DNA of 64,000 nucleotides from an uncultured bacterium (lineage in GTDB: Bacteria > Elusimicrobiota > Elusimicrobia > Elusimicrobiales > Elusimicrobiaceae): assembly GCA_949294095.1 (NCBI GenBank), contig CASFFZ010000009.1, forward strand, positions 23,393 to 87,392, in the 5' to 3' direction. Each line of letters begins with the position of its first letter. Positions within the stretch are counted from its first letter, which is position 1. This document shows, piece by piece, positions 24,486-32,304 of this stretch. The translations under genes were made by a program, and so were the position numbers. The notes beneath the pieces are model-generated. The model had not been told where the DNA came from, ran no database searches, and saw nothing but the letters and a program-made list of their open reading frames with translations.

Positions 24486-24493
24486 GGCCCGCC

Positions 24494-25321
24494 GTGAGCG
24501 ACTTATTTTCCAAAACCGCCGAAGAATTAAAACAGACGTTTGACAAAAAATTCTTTCAGCGAGCAAAATTCATTCCTTCCGCCAAAAAGACCATTGCCAT
24601 TTTTTGCGCGCTTAAGGATTTTATTTATCAGTACCCGCTGGAATCCGGACGGGAAACCCTGCCCGTCGGCTTGGAAAGCCTGGCTTGCCGGCTGGAAGAG
24701 CAAATCAAAAATTCCCTCTGCTTTTTGTGCCAGGAAAAGGCCGACTGTGCCCGCTGCGAACAAAACGCCCGCCAAATCACGCAGGATTTTATTCTCGCGC
24801 TTCCGCAGATTCAGCGCCTGGTCATCAGCGACGTAAACGCCGCCTACGAAGGCGACCCCGCCGCCATCAGCCCCGTGGAACCTCTTTTGTGCTATCCGGG
24901 CGTTACCGCCGTCACCCTGCAGCGCATGGCGCATTTTCTGCATGCGCGCGGCGTGCGGCTGATTCCGCGCATCGTTACCGAGTACGCCCACAGCCTGACC
25001 GGCATCGACATTCACCCCGGCGCGTCCATCGGCCCGGCCTTTTTTATAGACCACGGCACGGGCGTCGTCATCGGTGAGACCTGCGTCATCGGCGCCAACG
25101 TAAAGCTCTATCAGGGGGTAACCTTGGGCGCAAAAAGCTTTCCGCTCGATCCGAACGGCAACCCCGTAAAAGGCATCAAGCGCCACCCCAATATAGAGGA
25201 CGACGTGATTATCTACGCCGAAACCACCGTCTTGGGAAATATCACCATCGGCCGCGGAAGCGTCATCGGCGCCAACAAGTGGATTACACAAGACGTTCCC
25301 CCCCACACCAAACTGAATTAA
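24494..25321 (+). CDS. cysE: Serine O-acetyltransferase
   Basis: Transfers acetyl from acetyl-CoA to L-serine, first step of cysteine synthesis. The 275-aa protein has an alpha-helical N-terminal half and a left-handed beta-helix of hexapeptide repeats (IDIHPGASIGPAFFIDHGTG, VVIGETCVIGANVKLYQGV, LGAKSF, IIYAETTVLGNITIGRGSVIG). The catalytic DHGTGVVIG motif is intact. An N-terminal CFLCQEKADCARC cluster is unusual. GTG at 24494 is chosen because GAGG sits 6 nt upstream; the frame is open from a GTG at 24482 overlapping lptB. No cysK is nearby. Confidence 0.88.
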   Translation: MSDLFSKTAEELKQTFDKKFFQRAKFIPSAKKTIAIFCALKDFIYQYPLESGRETLPVGLESLACRLEEQIKNSLCFLCQEKADCARCEQNARQITQDFILALPQIQRLVISDVNAAYEGDPAAISPVEPLLCYPGVTAVTLQRMAHFLHARGVRLIPRIVTEYAHSLTGIDIHPGASIGPAFFIDHGTGVVIGETCVIGANVKLYQGVTLGAKSFPLDPNGNPVKGIKRHPNIEDDVIIYAETTVLGNITIGRGSVIGANKWITQDVPPHTKLN

Positions 25322-25334
25322 TTTTTAGGCAAAC

Positions 25335-25366
25335 AAAAACCCGCCCGAAAGTTCGGACGGGTTTTT
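25335..25366. terminator. Bidirectional terminator between cysE and the MgtE-like gene
   Basis: AAAAACCCG-CCGAA pairs with TTCGG-CGGGTTTTT (one mismatch). A and T runs flank both sides, so it can end transcripts from both converging genes. Confidence 0.85.
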
Positions 25367-25382
25367 AATCATATCTTTTCGC

Positions 25383-26132
25383 TTACTCAGCCAGCCGCTT
25401 CCAAAACGGTTTTTTATCCGCAACAAGCGGCAAGTTCTGTTTGGTCAAAAATCCCAACAAAATGTTTTTTTCATCGGTTACGGGAAGGATATCCGTCTGT
25501 TCTTTTAAAAACGTTTCTCGGGCCGTTTGCGCGTCTTGCTCGGGGTGCAGCGCGGCAACAGGACTCATAACCGAGCCGCACACGCTGGCGGGCGTATAGA
25601 ACGCCAGTTCCGCCGTGCGGATGACGCCCTTTAACTCGCCGTCTTTGCCGGTTACAAAACACAGCACCGGCAATTTTTTGCGCGGCAGATTTTTAAGCCG
25701 CTCGATCAGCGCCGAAAGTTTGCTCTCCGTGCGCACGGCCACCACGTCGGTCGTCATCAACAGGCCCACGCTTCCGGGCGGATAAGAGGAAGCTTGCTTC
25801 AAAAGTTCCGCAAAAGCGGGCTCCAGCACCGCGGCCATGCGTTCGCGGTACGGGGCGGAAAATTCGTTCATCAGGCGGGCGGCCTGCGGCACATCTAAGT
25901 GCGCCAACACGTAAGACGCCTGCCGCATGGGCAGCCGGCGCAGCACGGCGGCGGCTTTGGCGGGATTCATCGGGTTGAGGCAGGCCACCAGCGTCTGCGC
26001 TTTGAGCGAGGACACCAGCAACAGCACTTCGTGCGTGGCCAGCGTTTCCAGCGCGCGGGCGGCGGCGGCCGGATCGGCCGCAATAAATTTTTCGGTAATA
26101 ACGCCCGCCAGCGCGTGCATGGGTGAATTCAT
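25383..26132 (-). CDS. Soluble MgtE-N/CBS domain protein (MgtE without channel)
   Basis: A 249-aa protein matching the cytoplasmic sensor half of the Mg2+ channel MgtE. An MgtE_N superhelix (about 15-120; AAAVLRRLPMRQASYVLAHL) is followed by a segment SVGLLMTTDVVAVRTESKL and a CBS pair to the C-terminus. The whole transmembrane domain is absent, with no hydrophobic helix. In MgtE this half senses Mg2+ and gates the pore; here it could be a free sensor or partner for another channel. AAGGA lies 7 nt before the ATG. The shared terminator separates it from cysE. Confidence 0.7.
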   Translation of the reverse strand: MNSPMHALAGVITEKFIAADPAAAARALETLATHEVLLLVSSLKAQTLVACLNPMNPAKAAAVLRRLPMRQASYVLAHLDVPQAARLMNEFSAPYRERMAAVLEPAFAELLKQASSYPPGSVGLLMTTDVVAVRTESKLSALIERLKNLPRKKLPVLCFVTGKDGELKGVIRTAELAFYTPASVCGSVMSPVAALHPEQDAQTARETFLKEQTDILPVTDEKNILLGFLTKQNLPLVADKKPFWKRLAE

Positions 26133-26227
26133 AAAATCGTCCTTGAAAGTTTTCCTTTAACCAACCATAATTTTATTATAATAATTTTATCAATTATACC
26201 GCCCCCAGGCCAAGACGAGGTAACGCT

Positions 26228-27412
26228 ATGTTTTTTGATAAACCCTTTCACGATCTTACGTTTAACGACGTGGTACAGTTCTGCCGCCGCCAGCTGCCCG
26301 AAGGAAAACAGCTGGACTACAAATACATGCTGCCCAAAAACCACGAAAAATTCGCCAAAACCATTGCCTCGTTTGCCAATGCCATGGGCGGCACCATTAT
26401 CGTGGGCGTGCAGGACGACAAAAACGACAAGCCCCGCCCGCCGTTTTTGGGCATTCCCTACCACGAAAAAATGCGCAATTCCATAGAGGACATCATCCAA
26501 GTATACATTGATCCCATCGTATTTGTGGACATCAACATTTGCGTAAACGACCGCGGCGACCGAATGTTTGTGCTCATCAACATTCCGCAAAGCAACCTTA
26601 CCCCGCACCTGGTGGGCAAATCCAAACGCGCCTATATCCGCACCGGCCAGAGCAGCCGCCCGGAAGCCATCGTCCACCCGGAAAAACTGCCCTGGCTGCT
26701 GGATCACCGCCGCAAATCCGAGCGGCTGCGCCACATTCTCTATGACAAGGCGGAAAGTCATTTTGACAATTATTTAAAAACCATGAACCTCAGCGCCGAC
26801 GGACAAACCGCCTGCACCATGTCCGTCATTCCCCTCTACCCCGAAGAACCGCTGACGGACTACAAACACCTGCCGGATATGATTAAAGCTTCATCGGCCA
26901 AGGCCCCCTACGGCATTATGGCAGACCCCGCTTTCCCGCTCCAGCCTGTGCAGGACGGCGCCGCCGTCATTTCCAACAAGCGCGGCGTGTACAGAATGAC
27001 GGAGTTTAACTCCTACGGCCTGGTGATGCGCAAGCAAATCATCACGCAGGAAGAAATCGTCAACGGGCACGCCGCCAAAACGGTGCGCTTGGAAAGCCTG
27101 GGGCAAACGCTGACGCTGTTTTTACTGACGGCGCGCAAATTTCTGACGCACCTGTCATTCGGCGGGCCGCTGTATTTCCGGCTGAAAATGAACAATACCC
27201 GCGCCCTGCGGGCGCTGCTGGGCCGACAGCAGGCCACCGTGCTGGAAGATTACCTGCGCATGGACAGGAACCTCTCGCTGGCGGAGCTGGACACCAAACT
27301 GCCCGCCATCTTGGAAAACATCCTGCACGAAGCGGCGTGGTCGCTTGGGCTGCAGGCGGACGAAAGCCAAATCCGCGCGTTATTGCACCAATACCTCAAG
27401 GAGGCCCAATAA
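26228..27412 (+). CDS. AlbA_2 (Schlafen-like) domain protein
   Basis: A 394-aa protein with an N-terminal AlbA_2/ATP-binding-like domain (about residues 10-150: LPEGKQLDYKYMLP, FAKTIASFANAMGGTIIVGV, FVLINIPQSNLTPHLV, AYIRTGQSSRPE). The family is linked to nucleic acid binding and transcription control. The C-terminal 240 residues are not recognised and contain no obvious helix-turn-helix. GAGG precedes the ATG. It is followed immediately by the SUI1-like gene, whose ribosome site lies inside its last codons, so the two are probably co-expressed. Confidence 0.65.
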   Translation: MFFDKPFHDLTFNDVVQFCRRQLPEGKQLDYKYMLPKNHEKFAKTIASFANAMGGTIIVGVQDDKNDKPRPPFLGIPYHEKMRNSIEDIIQVYIDPIVFVDINICVNDRGDRMFVLINIPQSNLTPHLVGKSKRAYIRTGQSSRPEAIVHPEKLPWLLDHRRKSERLRHILYDKAESHFDNYLKTMNLSADGQTACTMSVIPLYPEEPLTDYKHLPDMIKASSAKAPYGIMADPAFPLQPVQDGAAVISNKRGVYRMTEFNSYGLVMRKQIITQEEIVNGHAAKTVRLESLGQTLTLFLLTARKFLTHLSFGGPLYFRLKMNNTRALRALLGRQQATVLEDYLRMDRNLSLAELDTKLPAILENILHEAAWSLGLQADESQIRALLHQYLKEAQ

Positions 27413-27413
27413 G

Positions 27414-27740
27414 ATGGGCGAGATTTTCTTTTCCACGGATCCCCGCTTCTGCCCGCACTGCAAGCACATTCCGTGCGTTTGCAACCGGTTGGGGGCGCCC
27501 AAAAAACAGACCGAACCCGTGCGCGTGCGCTTTGCCAAAAACGCCAAAGGAAGCGGAATGACGCTGGTGGAAAAATTGCCGCTTCATCCAAACGGAAAAG
27601 AACAACTGCTTAAAAAGCTCAAAAAATCGCTGGGCTGCGGCGGAACGGTAAAAGAAGGGCGATTGGAAATTCAGGGAGACAAAAAACAACAAACGGCCGC
27701 CCTGCTGGAACAAGAAGGATATAAAGTGCGCATTTTATAA
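27414..27740 (+). CDS. SUI1/eIF1 (YciH-like) translation factor homologue
   Basis: A 108-aa protein. The C-terminal 70 residues fit the SUI1 fold (GMTLVEKLPLHPNGKEQLLKKLKKSLGCGGTVKEG, then LEIQGDKK). YciH and eIF1 act in start-codon fidelity on the small ribosomal subunit. The N-terminus has a CPHCKHIPCVC cluster, a possible small zinc knuckle. The frame opens earlier, but AAGGAGG lies 9 nt before the ATG at 27414, which also sits right after the AlbA_2 stop. Confidence 0.85.
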   Translation: MGEIFFSTDPRFCPHCKHIPCVCNRLGAPKKQTEPVRVRFAKNAKGSGMTLVEKLPLHPNGKEQLLKKLKKSLGCGGTVKEGRLEIQGDKKQQTAALLEQEGYKVRIL

Positions 27741-27755
27741 AAGCATGCAACCGCT

Positions 27756-28217
27756 ATGAACAAGGCATTTACATTAATTGAATTATTGGTGGTAGTTTTA
27801 ATTATCGGGATTTTATCTTCTATTGCAATTCCGTATTATTTTAACGCCGTGGAAAGCGCCCGGATGACGGAGGTCGTCATGCTGTGGGGCCGGCAAAAAA
27901 ACTACGTAACCGGCAAAGACTTGACCCAGGAACAGGCCGACCGACTGACGGAGCGGCTGCAAAAAGCCAACCTTAAAAATTACACCGGGTATGCGTACTG
28001 CCGCACCAAAGACGACGCAAACGAACCCTGCTGGGAAGCGGTCTTCACGCAGACGGATCCCGACGCCCACGCCCGCTACAAACTGACCACTACCCGCAAT
28101 TTTCTGAGCTTGGCCTGCGTGGGGCTTAACCAAGCCGGGAAAGAATTTTGTGAAAGCCAGGCCGGGCCCGAAGAACCTATTACCTTGGACGGCGAAGAAG
28201 CCTACCTGATTCGCTAG
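27756..28217 (+). CDS. Stand-alone type IV prepilin, PilE-like
   Basis: A 153-aa prepilin with an extremely short leader (MNKA) and mature FTLIELLVVVLIIGILSSIAIPYYFNAVESARMTE, Glu at +5. The residue before Phe is Ala rather than the usual Gly; prepilin peptidases tolerate this in some pilins. Four Cys residues lie in the C-terminal half. No strong ribosome site precedes the ATG. It may be read from the AlbA_2/SUI1 transcript 15 nt upstream. Its TAG stop overlaps the stop of the convergent pilin. Confidence 0.8.
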   Translation: MNKAFTLIELLVVVLIIGILSSIAIPYYFNAVESARMTEVVMLWGRQKNYVTGKDLTQEQADRLTERLQKANLKNYTGYAYCRTKDDANEPCWEAVFTQTDPDAHARYKLTTTRNFLSLACVGLNQAGKEFCESQAGPEEPITLDGEEAYLIR

Positions 28218-28783
28218 TCGGGCAAACAATACGCCTGCTCTGCATCGGGATACCACCCGCTGTATGCCCCACACGCGACACCGCCCCAAGCTTGGCATTG
28301 CTGGATGCCCTTCTCGGCTTCGGATTTTCTAGGAAAACAAATACGACGCCCAGGCGTTATGGAAGAACGGTCTAACTGCCATTGCCACCTCAACCACGGG
28401 TTGTCATTTTCCGTTGCTACTACCGCATAATAAGTAGGATTACTGAAATTTACCATAGACAAAGAAATCCGTACTTCCATTCCGTTTATAGTGCATTTTG
28501 CCGTTTGACCAGATATTTGACAGGAAGAGGGTAAGGAAACATCCAAGGCGTCAAAATCAAGCGTGTATTCCCCATTTGCCAAAAAATACTGTTCTTCCGC
28601 ATTTTTGACCGCGCGCAACAACGTAAACGTGTTGGCGGTACGGCTTTTGCGCACGGCTTTTTCGTATTGCGGCAAGGCAACCGCCGCTAGAATACCAATA
28701 ATTAAAACAACTACTAGTAACTCTATAAGCGTAAATCCGGCGTTTTTATCCCCAGAGAATGATTTTTGATAAATTTTGTTCAT
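28214..28783 (-). CDS. Stand-alone type IV prepilin with conserved promoter cassette (copy A)
   Basis: A 189-aa prepilin: leader MNKIYQKSFSGDKNAG, mature FTLIELLVVVLIIGILAAVALPQYEKAVRKSR, Glu at +5. The C-terminal domain has several Cys and a GGVACGAYSGWYPDAEQAYC tail. Leader and upstream DNA are closely similar to those of the pilin at 47080-47601. No Shine-Dalgarno is present. The -10 box ends 6 nt before the ATG, and a perfect inverted repeat (28768-28797) spans the start. The stop overlaps the neighbouring convergent pilin. These dispersed pilins could exchange as fibre subunits of the T4P machine; that is an inference. Confidence 0.85.
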   Translation of the reverse strand: MNKIYQKSFSGDKNAGFTLIELLVVVLIIGILAAVALPQYEKAVRKSRTANTFTLLRAVKNAEEQYFLANGEYTLDFDALDVSLPSSCQISGQTAKCTINGMEVRISLSMVNFSNPTYYAVVATENDNPWLRWQWQLDRSSITPGRRICFPRKSEAEKGIQQCQAWGGVACGAYSGWYPDAEQAYCLPD

Positions 28784-28789
28784 AGACAA

Positions 28790-28816
28790 AATTTATCAAA
28801 AAAAAAAACGAGTCAA
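28790..28816 (-). promoter_or_regulatory. Pilin A promoter with an 11-T spacer tract
   Basis: On the minus strand, TTGACT (28811-28816) is separated from TAAATT (28790-28795) by 15 bp, of which 11 are an unbroken T run (28798-28808). The same arrangement with 13 T and a 17-bp spacer precedes the pilin at 47601. The -10 lies 6 nt before the ATG. Confidence 0.6.
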
Positions 28817-28975
28817 GGCAGAGGATGGCCTCCCGCCTCAATACCCGTTAATCCGATTCCTTTAAGCCACGCCATTTCTGTTCTTTGTACCCTTACACGC
28901 TGATCAAAAACTCAAATTTCAACAAGGAAATCCCCTTCTATGTTGTTGCCGTCTATCCGCCCCTTTGTCCTGCTT

Positions 28976-29060
28976 ATAAAAAGCCTTTGCGGCTAATCCG
29001 AAATTTTATTGTTTGAGCGGAGCGAGTTATAAAATTTCCTGCCGCAAAGTGATTTTTTAT
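28976..29060. repeat. Large near-perfect stem-loop element (nested inverted repeats)
   Basis: Three nested arms pair across an apical loop: ATAAAAA (28976-28982) with TTTTTAT, CTTTGCGGC (28985-28993) with GCCGCAAAG (29041-29049), and GAAATTTTAT (29000-29009) with ATAAAATTTC (29029-29038). That is 26 bp of stem. It is not followed by a terminator T run. It may be a REP/MITE-like element or a structured RNA. Confidence 0.65.
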
Positions 29061-29087
29061 AGGACGCTGGGGCGGCAATCTTTTTGC

Positions 29088-29113
29088 TACTTTTTCTTTT
29101 GCAAGAAAAAGTA
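29088..29113. repeat. Perfect 11-bp palindrome in the 28.8-29.2 kb intergenic region
   Basis: TACTTTTTCTT (29088-29098) pairs perfectly with AAGAAAAAGTA (29103-29113) around TTGC. Together with the larger stem-loop nearby it makes this region, about 430 bases without a supported gene (28820-29250), unusually palindromic. Open frames crossing it look like chance translations of repeats. Confidence 0.6.
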
Positions 29114-29213
29114 CCTCCTCCCGAAGGGCGGAGATCAAGGCCCGTTTAAGCCACACGGTTTTTGTAAAACCGAACTCTTGCAAAACAAACGAATGATTTT
29201 TCCACATATAAGC

Positions 29214-29251
29214 ATAAAAAAACGGCGGACAAGCTTTTGCCTGTCCGCCGT
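29214..29251 (-). terminator. Terminator of the etf operon
   Basis: A perfect 10-bp stem ACGGCGGACA/TGTCCGCCGT is followed on the minus strand by a T run (A tract ending at 29222). It lies just past the etfA stop. Confidence 0.9.
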
Positions 29252-29268
29252 CTTCGTTACCCAAAACC

Positions 29269-30255
29269 TTATTTCAACGCTTCCAACATGGCGGGCACCA
29301 CGTCGTACAAATCGCCTTGCACCGCATAGTTGGCCACTTTCATAATGGGGGCCTCCGGGTCTTTGTTAATGGCCACAATCACGTCCGAGCCGCTCATGCC
29401 GGCCATATGCTGAATCTGCCCCGAAATGCCGCAGGCAATATACACCTTCGGCTTGACCGTGCGGCCCGTCAGCCCCACTTGGTAGCGGTAGTCAATCCAG
29501 CCGCTGTCCACCGGGGCGCGGGAAGCCGCCACCGCTCCGCCCAGCCGGTCAGCCAGTTTGTGAAGCAGTTCAAATCCTTCCGCCTTTCCTACCCCGCGGC
29601 CGCCGGCTACGATAATTTCCGCTTCCGACAAGTCCATCCCATCGCCCTGGCTTTTGATAAATTCCACAAATTTAGCCAGCGTCGTATGTTTTTTCGGGTC
29701 AAACGCAAAGCGGACTACTTCCCCCGTGCGCCCCGCTTGGCGCGGCGCTTTTTCGTACGACATCGGCCGCAGCGAACACATTTCCGGGCGCGTATGGGTG
29801 CAGGTAATGGTCGCCATCAGGTTGCCGCCAAAAGTAGGGCGCGTGGCGTGCAGCTGGCCGTCGGCCTTGTTGATAACCACTTCCGTGGCGTCGGCGGTCA
29901 GACCGGTGCCCACGAAAATAGCCGTCTTGGCGGAAAGCGAGCGGCCCAAGTTGGTGGCCGGAAGCAAAAATTTATTCGGCTGATACTTTTGAACCATATC
30001 GGCCAACACTTTGGCGTAGACGTCGTCTAAATAGTTTTCCAAGGCTTTATCGTCGCACACGTATACGACGTCCGCCCCGTGTTCAAACAAATCCCGGGCA
30101 AATTTTTCCACCTGATAGCCCAGCAGTACGGCGCACAGTTTTTCGCCCAAATCGTCGGCTAGTTGGCGCCCCGCCGTTAAAAGTTCCAAGGCCGTGGGGC
30201 TTAATTTGCCGCGCTGCGCCTCGGCGAAAATCCAAACATTTTTGCAATCGTTCAT
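29269..30255 (-). CDS. etfA: Electron transfer flavoprotein subunit alpha
   Basis: The FAD-binding subunit of ETF, which takes electrons from acyl-CoA dehydrogenases. The 328-aa protein shows the N-terminal ETF fold (NKFLLPATNLGRSLSAKTA) and the C-terminal FAD signature region (YQVGLTGRTVKPKVYIACG, then SGQIQHMAGM and VIVAINKDPEAPI). It lies 10 nt downstream of etfB in an operon with an acyl-CoA dehydrogenase gene. Whether this ETF bifurcates electrons cannot be decided by eye. Confidence 0.93.
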   Translation of the reverse strand: MNDCKNVWIFAEAQRGKLSPTALELLTAGRQLADDLGEKLCAVLLGYQVEKFARDLFEHGADVVYVCDDKALENYLDDVYAKVLADMVQKYQPNKFLLPATNLGRSLSAKTAIFVGTGLTADATEVVINKADGQLHATRPTFGGNLMATITCTHTRPEMCSLRPMSYEKAPRQAGRTGEVVRFAFDPKKHTTLAKFVEFIKSQGDGMDLSEAEIIVAGGRGVGKAEGFELLHKLADRLGGAVAASRAPVDSGWIDYRYQVGLTGRTVKPKVYIACGISGQIQHMAGMSGSDVIVAINKDPEAPIMKVANYAVQGDLYDVVPAMLEALK

Positions 30256-30265
30256 AACACTTTCC

Positions 30266-31063
30266 TTAAATGTATTTCCCTTCTTTTAAAAGGCTCACCA
30301 AACGGGCGGCTTTTTCTTTGCCGTTAGCGCCTTCCACCGCTACGGCGCATACTTCGCGCTTGGGCACAAAGGATTTTACCACGTGCGTCGGGCAGTTTTT
30401 CACGCCCAGCATATTTTTGTCCGCGCCGATATCGTCCGCCGTCCACTTGGTTACTTGCGCGCGTTTGGCGGCCATGCGGCCTTTTACGCTGCGCACCCGC
30501 GGGCTGTTGATTTCTTTCACGACCGACAACACGCACGGAAACGGCAATTCCAGCACTTCGCTCCCGTCCTCGGTCAGGCGTTCCACCACGATGGATTTTT
30601 CCTTCACTTCCAACACTTTTTTTACAAACGCCGCGTTGGGCATTTTAAGCCAGGCGGAAATTTGCGGGCCGATGTGGCCGGTGTCGCTGTCGTTGGTTTG
30701 TTTGCCGCAGATGATTAAGTCCACCGGGCGGATGGCGTTGATTTTTTCAATGCCTTTGGAAAGCGCATAGCTCGTAGACCACGTGTCCGACCCGGCAAAC
30801 GCCACATCGCCCAGCTGGTAGACGCTGTCCGCCCCGCGGGCGATACTGTCGCGCAACACAGCCTCGGCCTGCGGCGGGCCCATGGTAATGACGGACACCG
30901 TACCGCCCTGCTGTTCTTTAAGGGTTACGGCTTCTTCCAAGGCGTATTCGTCAAAAGGGTTCATCGCGCTCGCCGCGCCGGAGCGGATTAAGCATCCGGT
31001 GGCGGGGTCTATTTTCACATTGTCCGACTTTGGGGTTTGCTTTACGCAAGCTACAATATGCAT
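30266..31063 (-). CDS. etfB: Electron transfer flavoprotein subunit beta
   Basis: A 265-aa partner of EtfA, holding AMP in ordinary ETF or a second FAD in bifurcating ETF. Landmarks: IVACVKQTPKSDNVKIDPATG at the N-terminus, MNPFDEYALEEAV, GPPQAEAVLRDSIARGAD, and the conserved CGKQTNDSDTGHIGPQIS segment. Five bases separate it from the upstream dehydrogenase gene, confirming a common transcript. Confidence 0.93.
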   Translation of the reverse strand: MHIVACVKQTPKSDNVKIDPATGCLIRSGAASAMNPFDEYALEEAVTLKEQQGGTVSVITMGPPQAEAVLRDSIARGADSVYQLGDVAFAGSDTWSTSYALSKGIEKINAIRPVDLIICGKQTNDSDTGHIGPQISAWLKMPNAAFVKKVLEVKEKSIVVERLTEDGSEVLELPFPCVLSVVKEINSPRVRSVKGRMAAKRAQVTKWTADDIGADKNMLGVKNCPTHVVKSFVPKREVCAVAVEGANGKEKAARLVSLLKEGKYI

Positions 31064-31068
31064 ACAAA

Positions 31069-32304
31069 TTACTCCTCGTCGCCTTTAGCGGCGTATTCTT
31101 TAATGAGAGCCGTGATGATTTCGTTCTTTTGAATGTGCACGGTTCCTTCGTAAATTTGGGTGATTTTGGCGTCGCGCATGTATTTTTCCAGCGGGAAATC
31201 GCGCATATAGGCCACGCCGCCGCACAGCGTTACGCACTCGTCGGCCACTTCCATGGCCACGTTAGAGCAGAACAGCTTGGCTTCGGCGCTGTATTTCGTC
31301 CAGCGTTGGCCTTTTAATTTTTTGAGCTCATCGTGTACGGTCGTTCCTTCCGCTAGCGCGGCTTTCACGGCGGGCAGATATTCGGTATCCATCCGGTGCG
31401 TCAGGCTGTACACCAGCGCCCGGCCGGCTTCGGTTTTGGCGGCCAGTTCGGCAATTTTATGCCCCAGCGCCTGAAAAGTGATAATCGGCTGGCCGAATTG
31501 CTTGCGCGTGCGCAGGTACGGGATCGTTTCGTCCAGCGCGCCTTGCGCAATGCCCACGGCCTGCGCCGCCACGCCCGGGCGGGAATAATCCAGCGTTTCC
31601 TGCAAGTAAAGAAGCCCGCGCCCTTCGCTGCCCAGCAGGTTTTCTTTCGGCACGCGCACGTTTTCAAAAATCAGTTCATACGTCGGGTTGGTGCGGATGC
31701 CCATCTTTTCTTCTTTTTTGCCGAAGGAAAAGCCGGGCGTTCCTTTTTCAATCACGAGCAGCGAAATGCCGCGCGCCCCGCGGGAAGGATTGGTGTTGAC
31801 GGCTACGGTGTAAAAATCGGCTTCTTTGCCGGTGGAGATAAAATGTTTCGTGCCGTTTACCACGTAAAAATCGCCGTCTTTAAGGGCGGTGGTTTTAAGG
31901 GCGGTGGCGTCGGAGCCGGCTTCGGGCTCGGTCAGCGCAAAGGCCCACAGTTTTTTGCCGCTGGCCACGTCCGGGCACCAGCGTTCGCGCTGTTCTTTGG
32001 TGGCCGCCAGAAACATCGGAATCGCCCCCAGCGCCGTGGTGCCGGGCGTAAGCGCCAAGCCTGCGCACACGCGGGAAAGCTCTTCAAACGCCATGGCCAG
32101 GCAGGTAATCCCCCCGCCCAGGCCGCCGTATTCTTCGGGCAGCCACAGCCCCATCATGCCGGACTTGCGGTATTCTTCCAGCATTTGGTTGGAAAATTGT
32201 TCTTTGGCGTCCATTTCCGCACGCAAAGGTTTGAGCTTTTTTTGGGCCAGTTCACGCGTAGCGTTTAGAACTTCCTGCTCCATTTCGTTGATTGCGTAAT
32301 CCAT
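31069..32304 (-). CDS. Acyl-CoA dehydrogenase (short-chain/butyryl-type)
   Basis: An FAD enzyme that oxidises acyl-CoA, or reduces enoyl-CoA in fermenters, with ETF as partner. The 411 aa show AFALTEPEAGSDATALKTTA (flavin/substrate loop), KHFISTGKEADFYTV, ESKG-type helices, and QIYEGTVHIQK near the C-terminus, where the Glu is the catalytic base of short-chain enzymes. No thiolase, crotonase or hydroxyacyl-CoA dehydrogenase genes lie nearby, so the pathway is uncertain. ATG overlaps the preceding glycosyltransferase stop by one base. Confidence 0.9.
   Translation of the reverse strand: MDYAINEMEQEVLNATRELAQKKLKPLRAEMDAKEQFSNQMLEEYRKSGMMGLWLPEEYGGLGGGITCLAMAFEELSRVCAGLALTPGTTALGAIPMFLAATKEQRERWCPDVASGKKLWAFALTEPEAGSDATALKTTALKDGDFYVVNGTKHFISTGKEADFYTVAVNTNPSRGARGISLLVIEKGTPGFSFGKKEEKMGIRTNPTYELIFENVRVPKENLLGSEGRGLLYLQETLDYSRPGVAAQAVGIAQGALDETIPYLRTRKQFGQPIITFQALGHKIAELAAKTEAGRALVYSLTHRMDTEYLPAVKAALAEGTTVHDELKKLKGQRWTKYSAEAKLFCSNVAMEVADECVTLCGGVAYMRDFPLEKYMRDAKITQIYEGTVHIQKNEIITALIKEYAAKGDEE

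Noticed and set aside
29013..29345. Open frame of 110 codons on + across the palindromic gap
   Set aside because: It runs through inverted repeats, has no ribosome site, and overlaps the etfA terminator and etfA itself. It looks like a chance translation of repeats.
29269..32304. Butyrate-forming operon
   Set aside because: Only Etf and acyl-CoA dehydrogenase genes are present; thiolase, hydroxyacyl-CoA dehydrogenase and crotonase are missing from the window.
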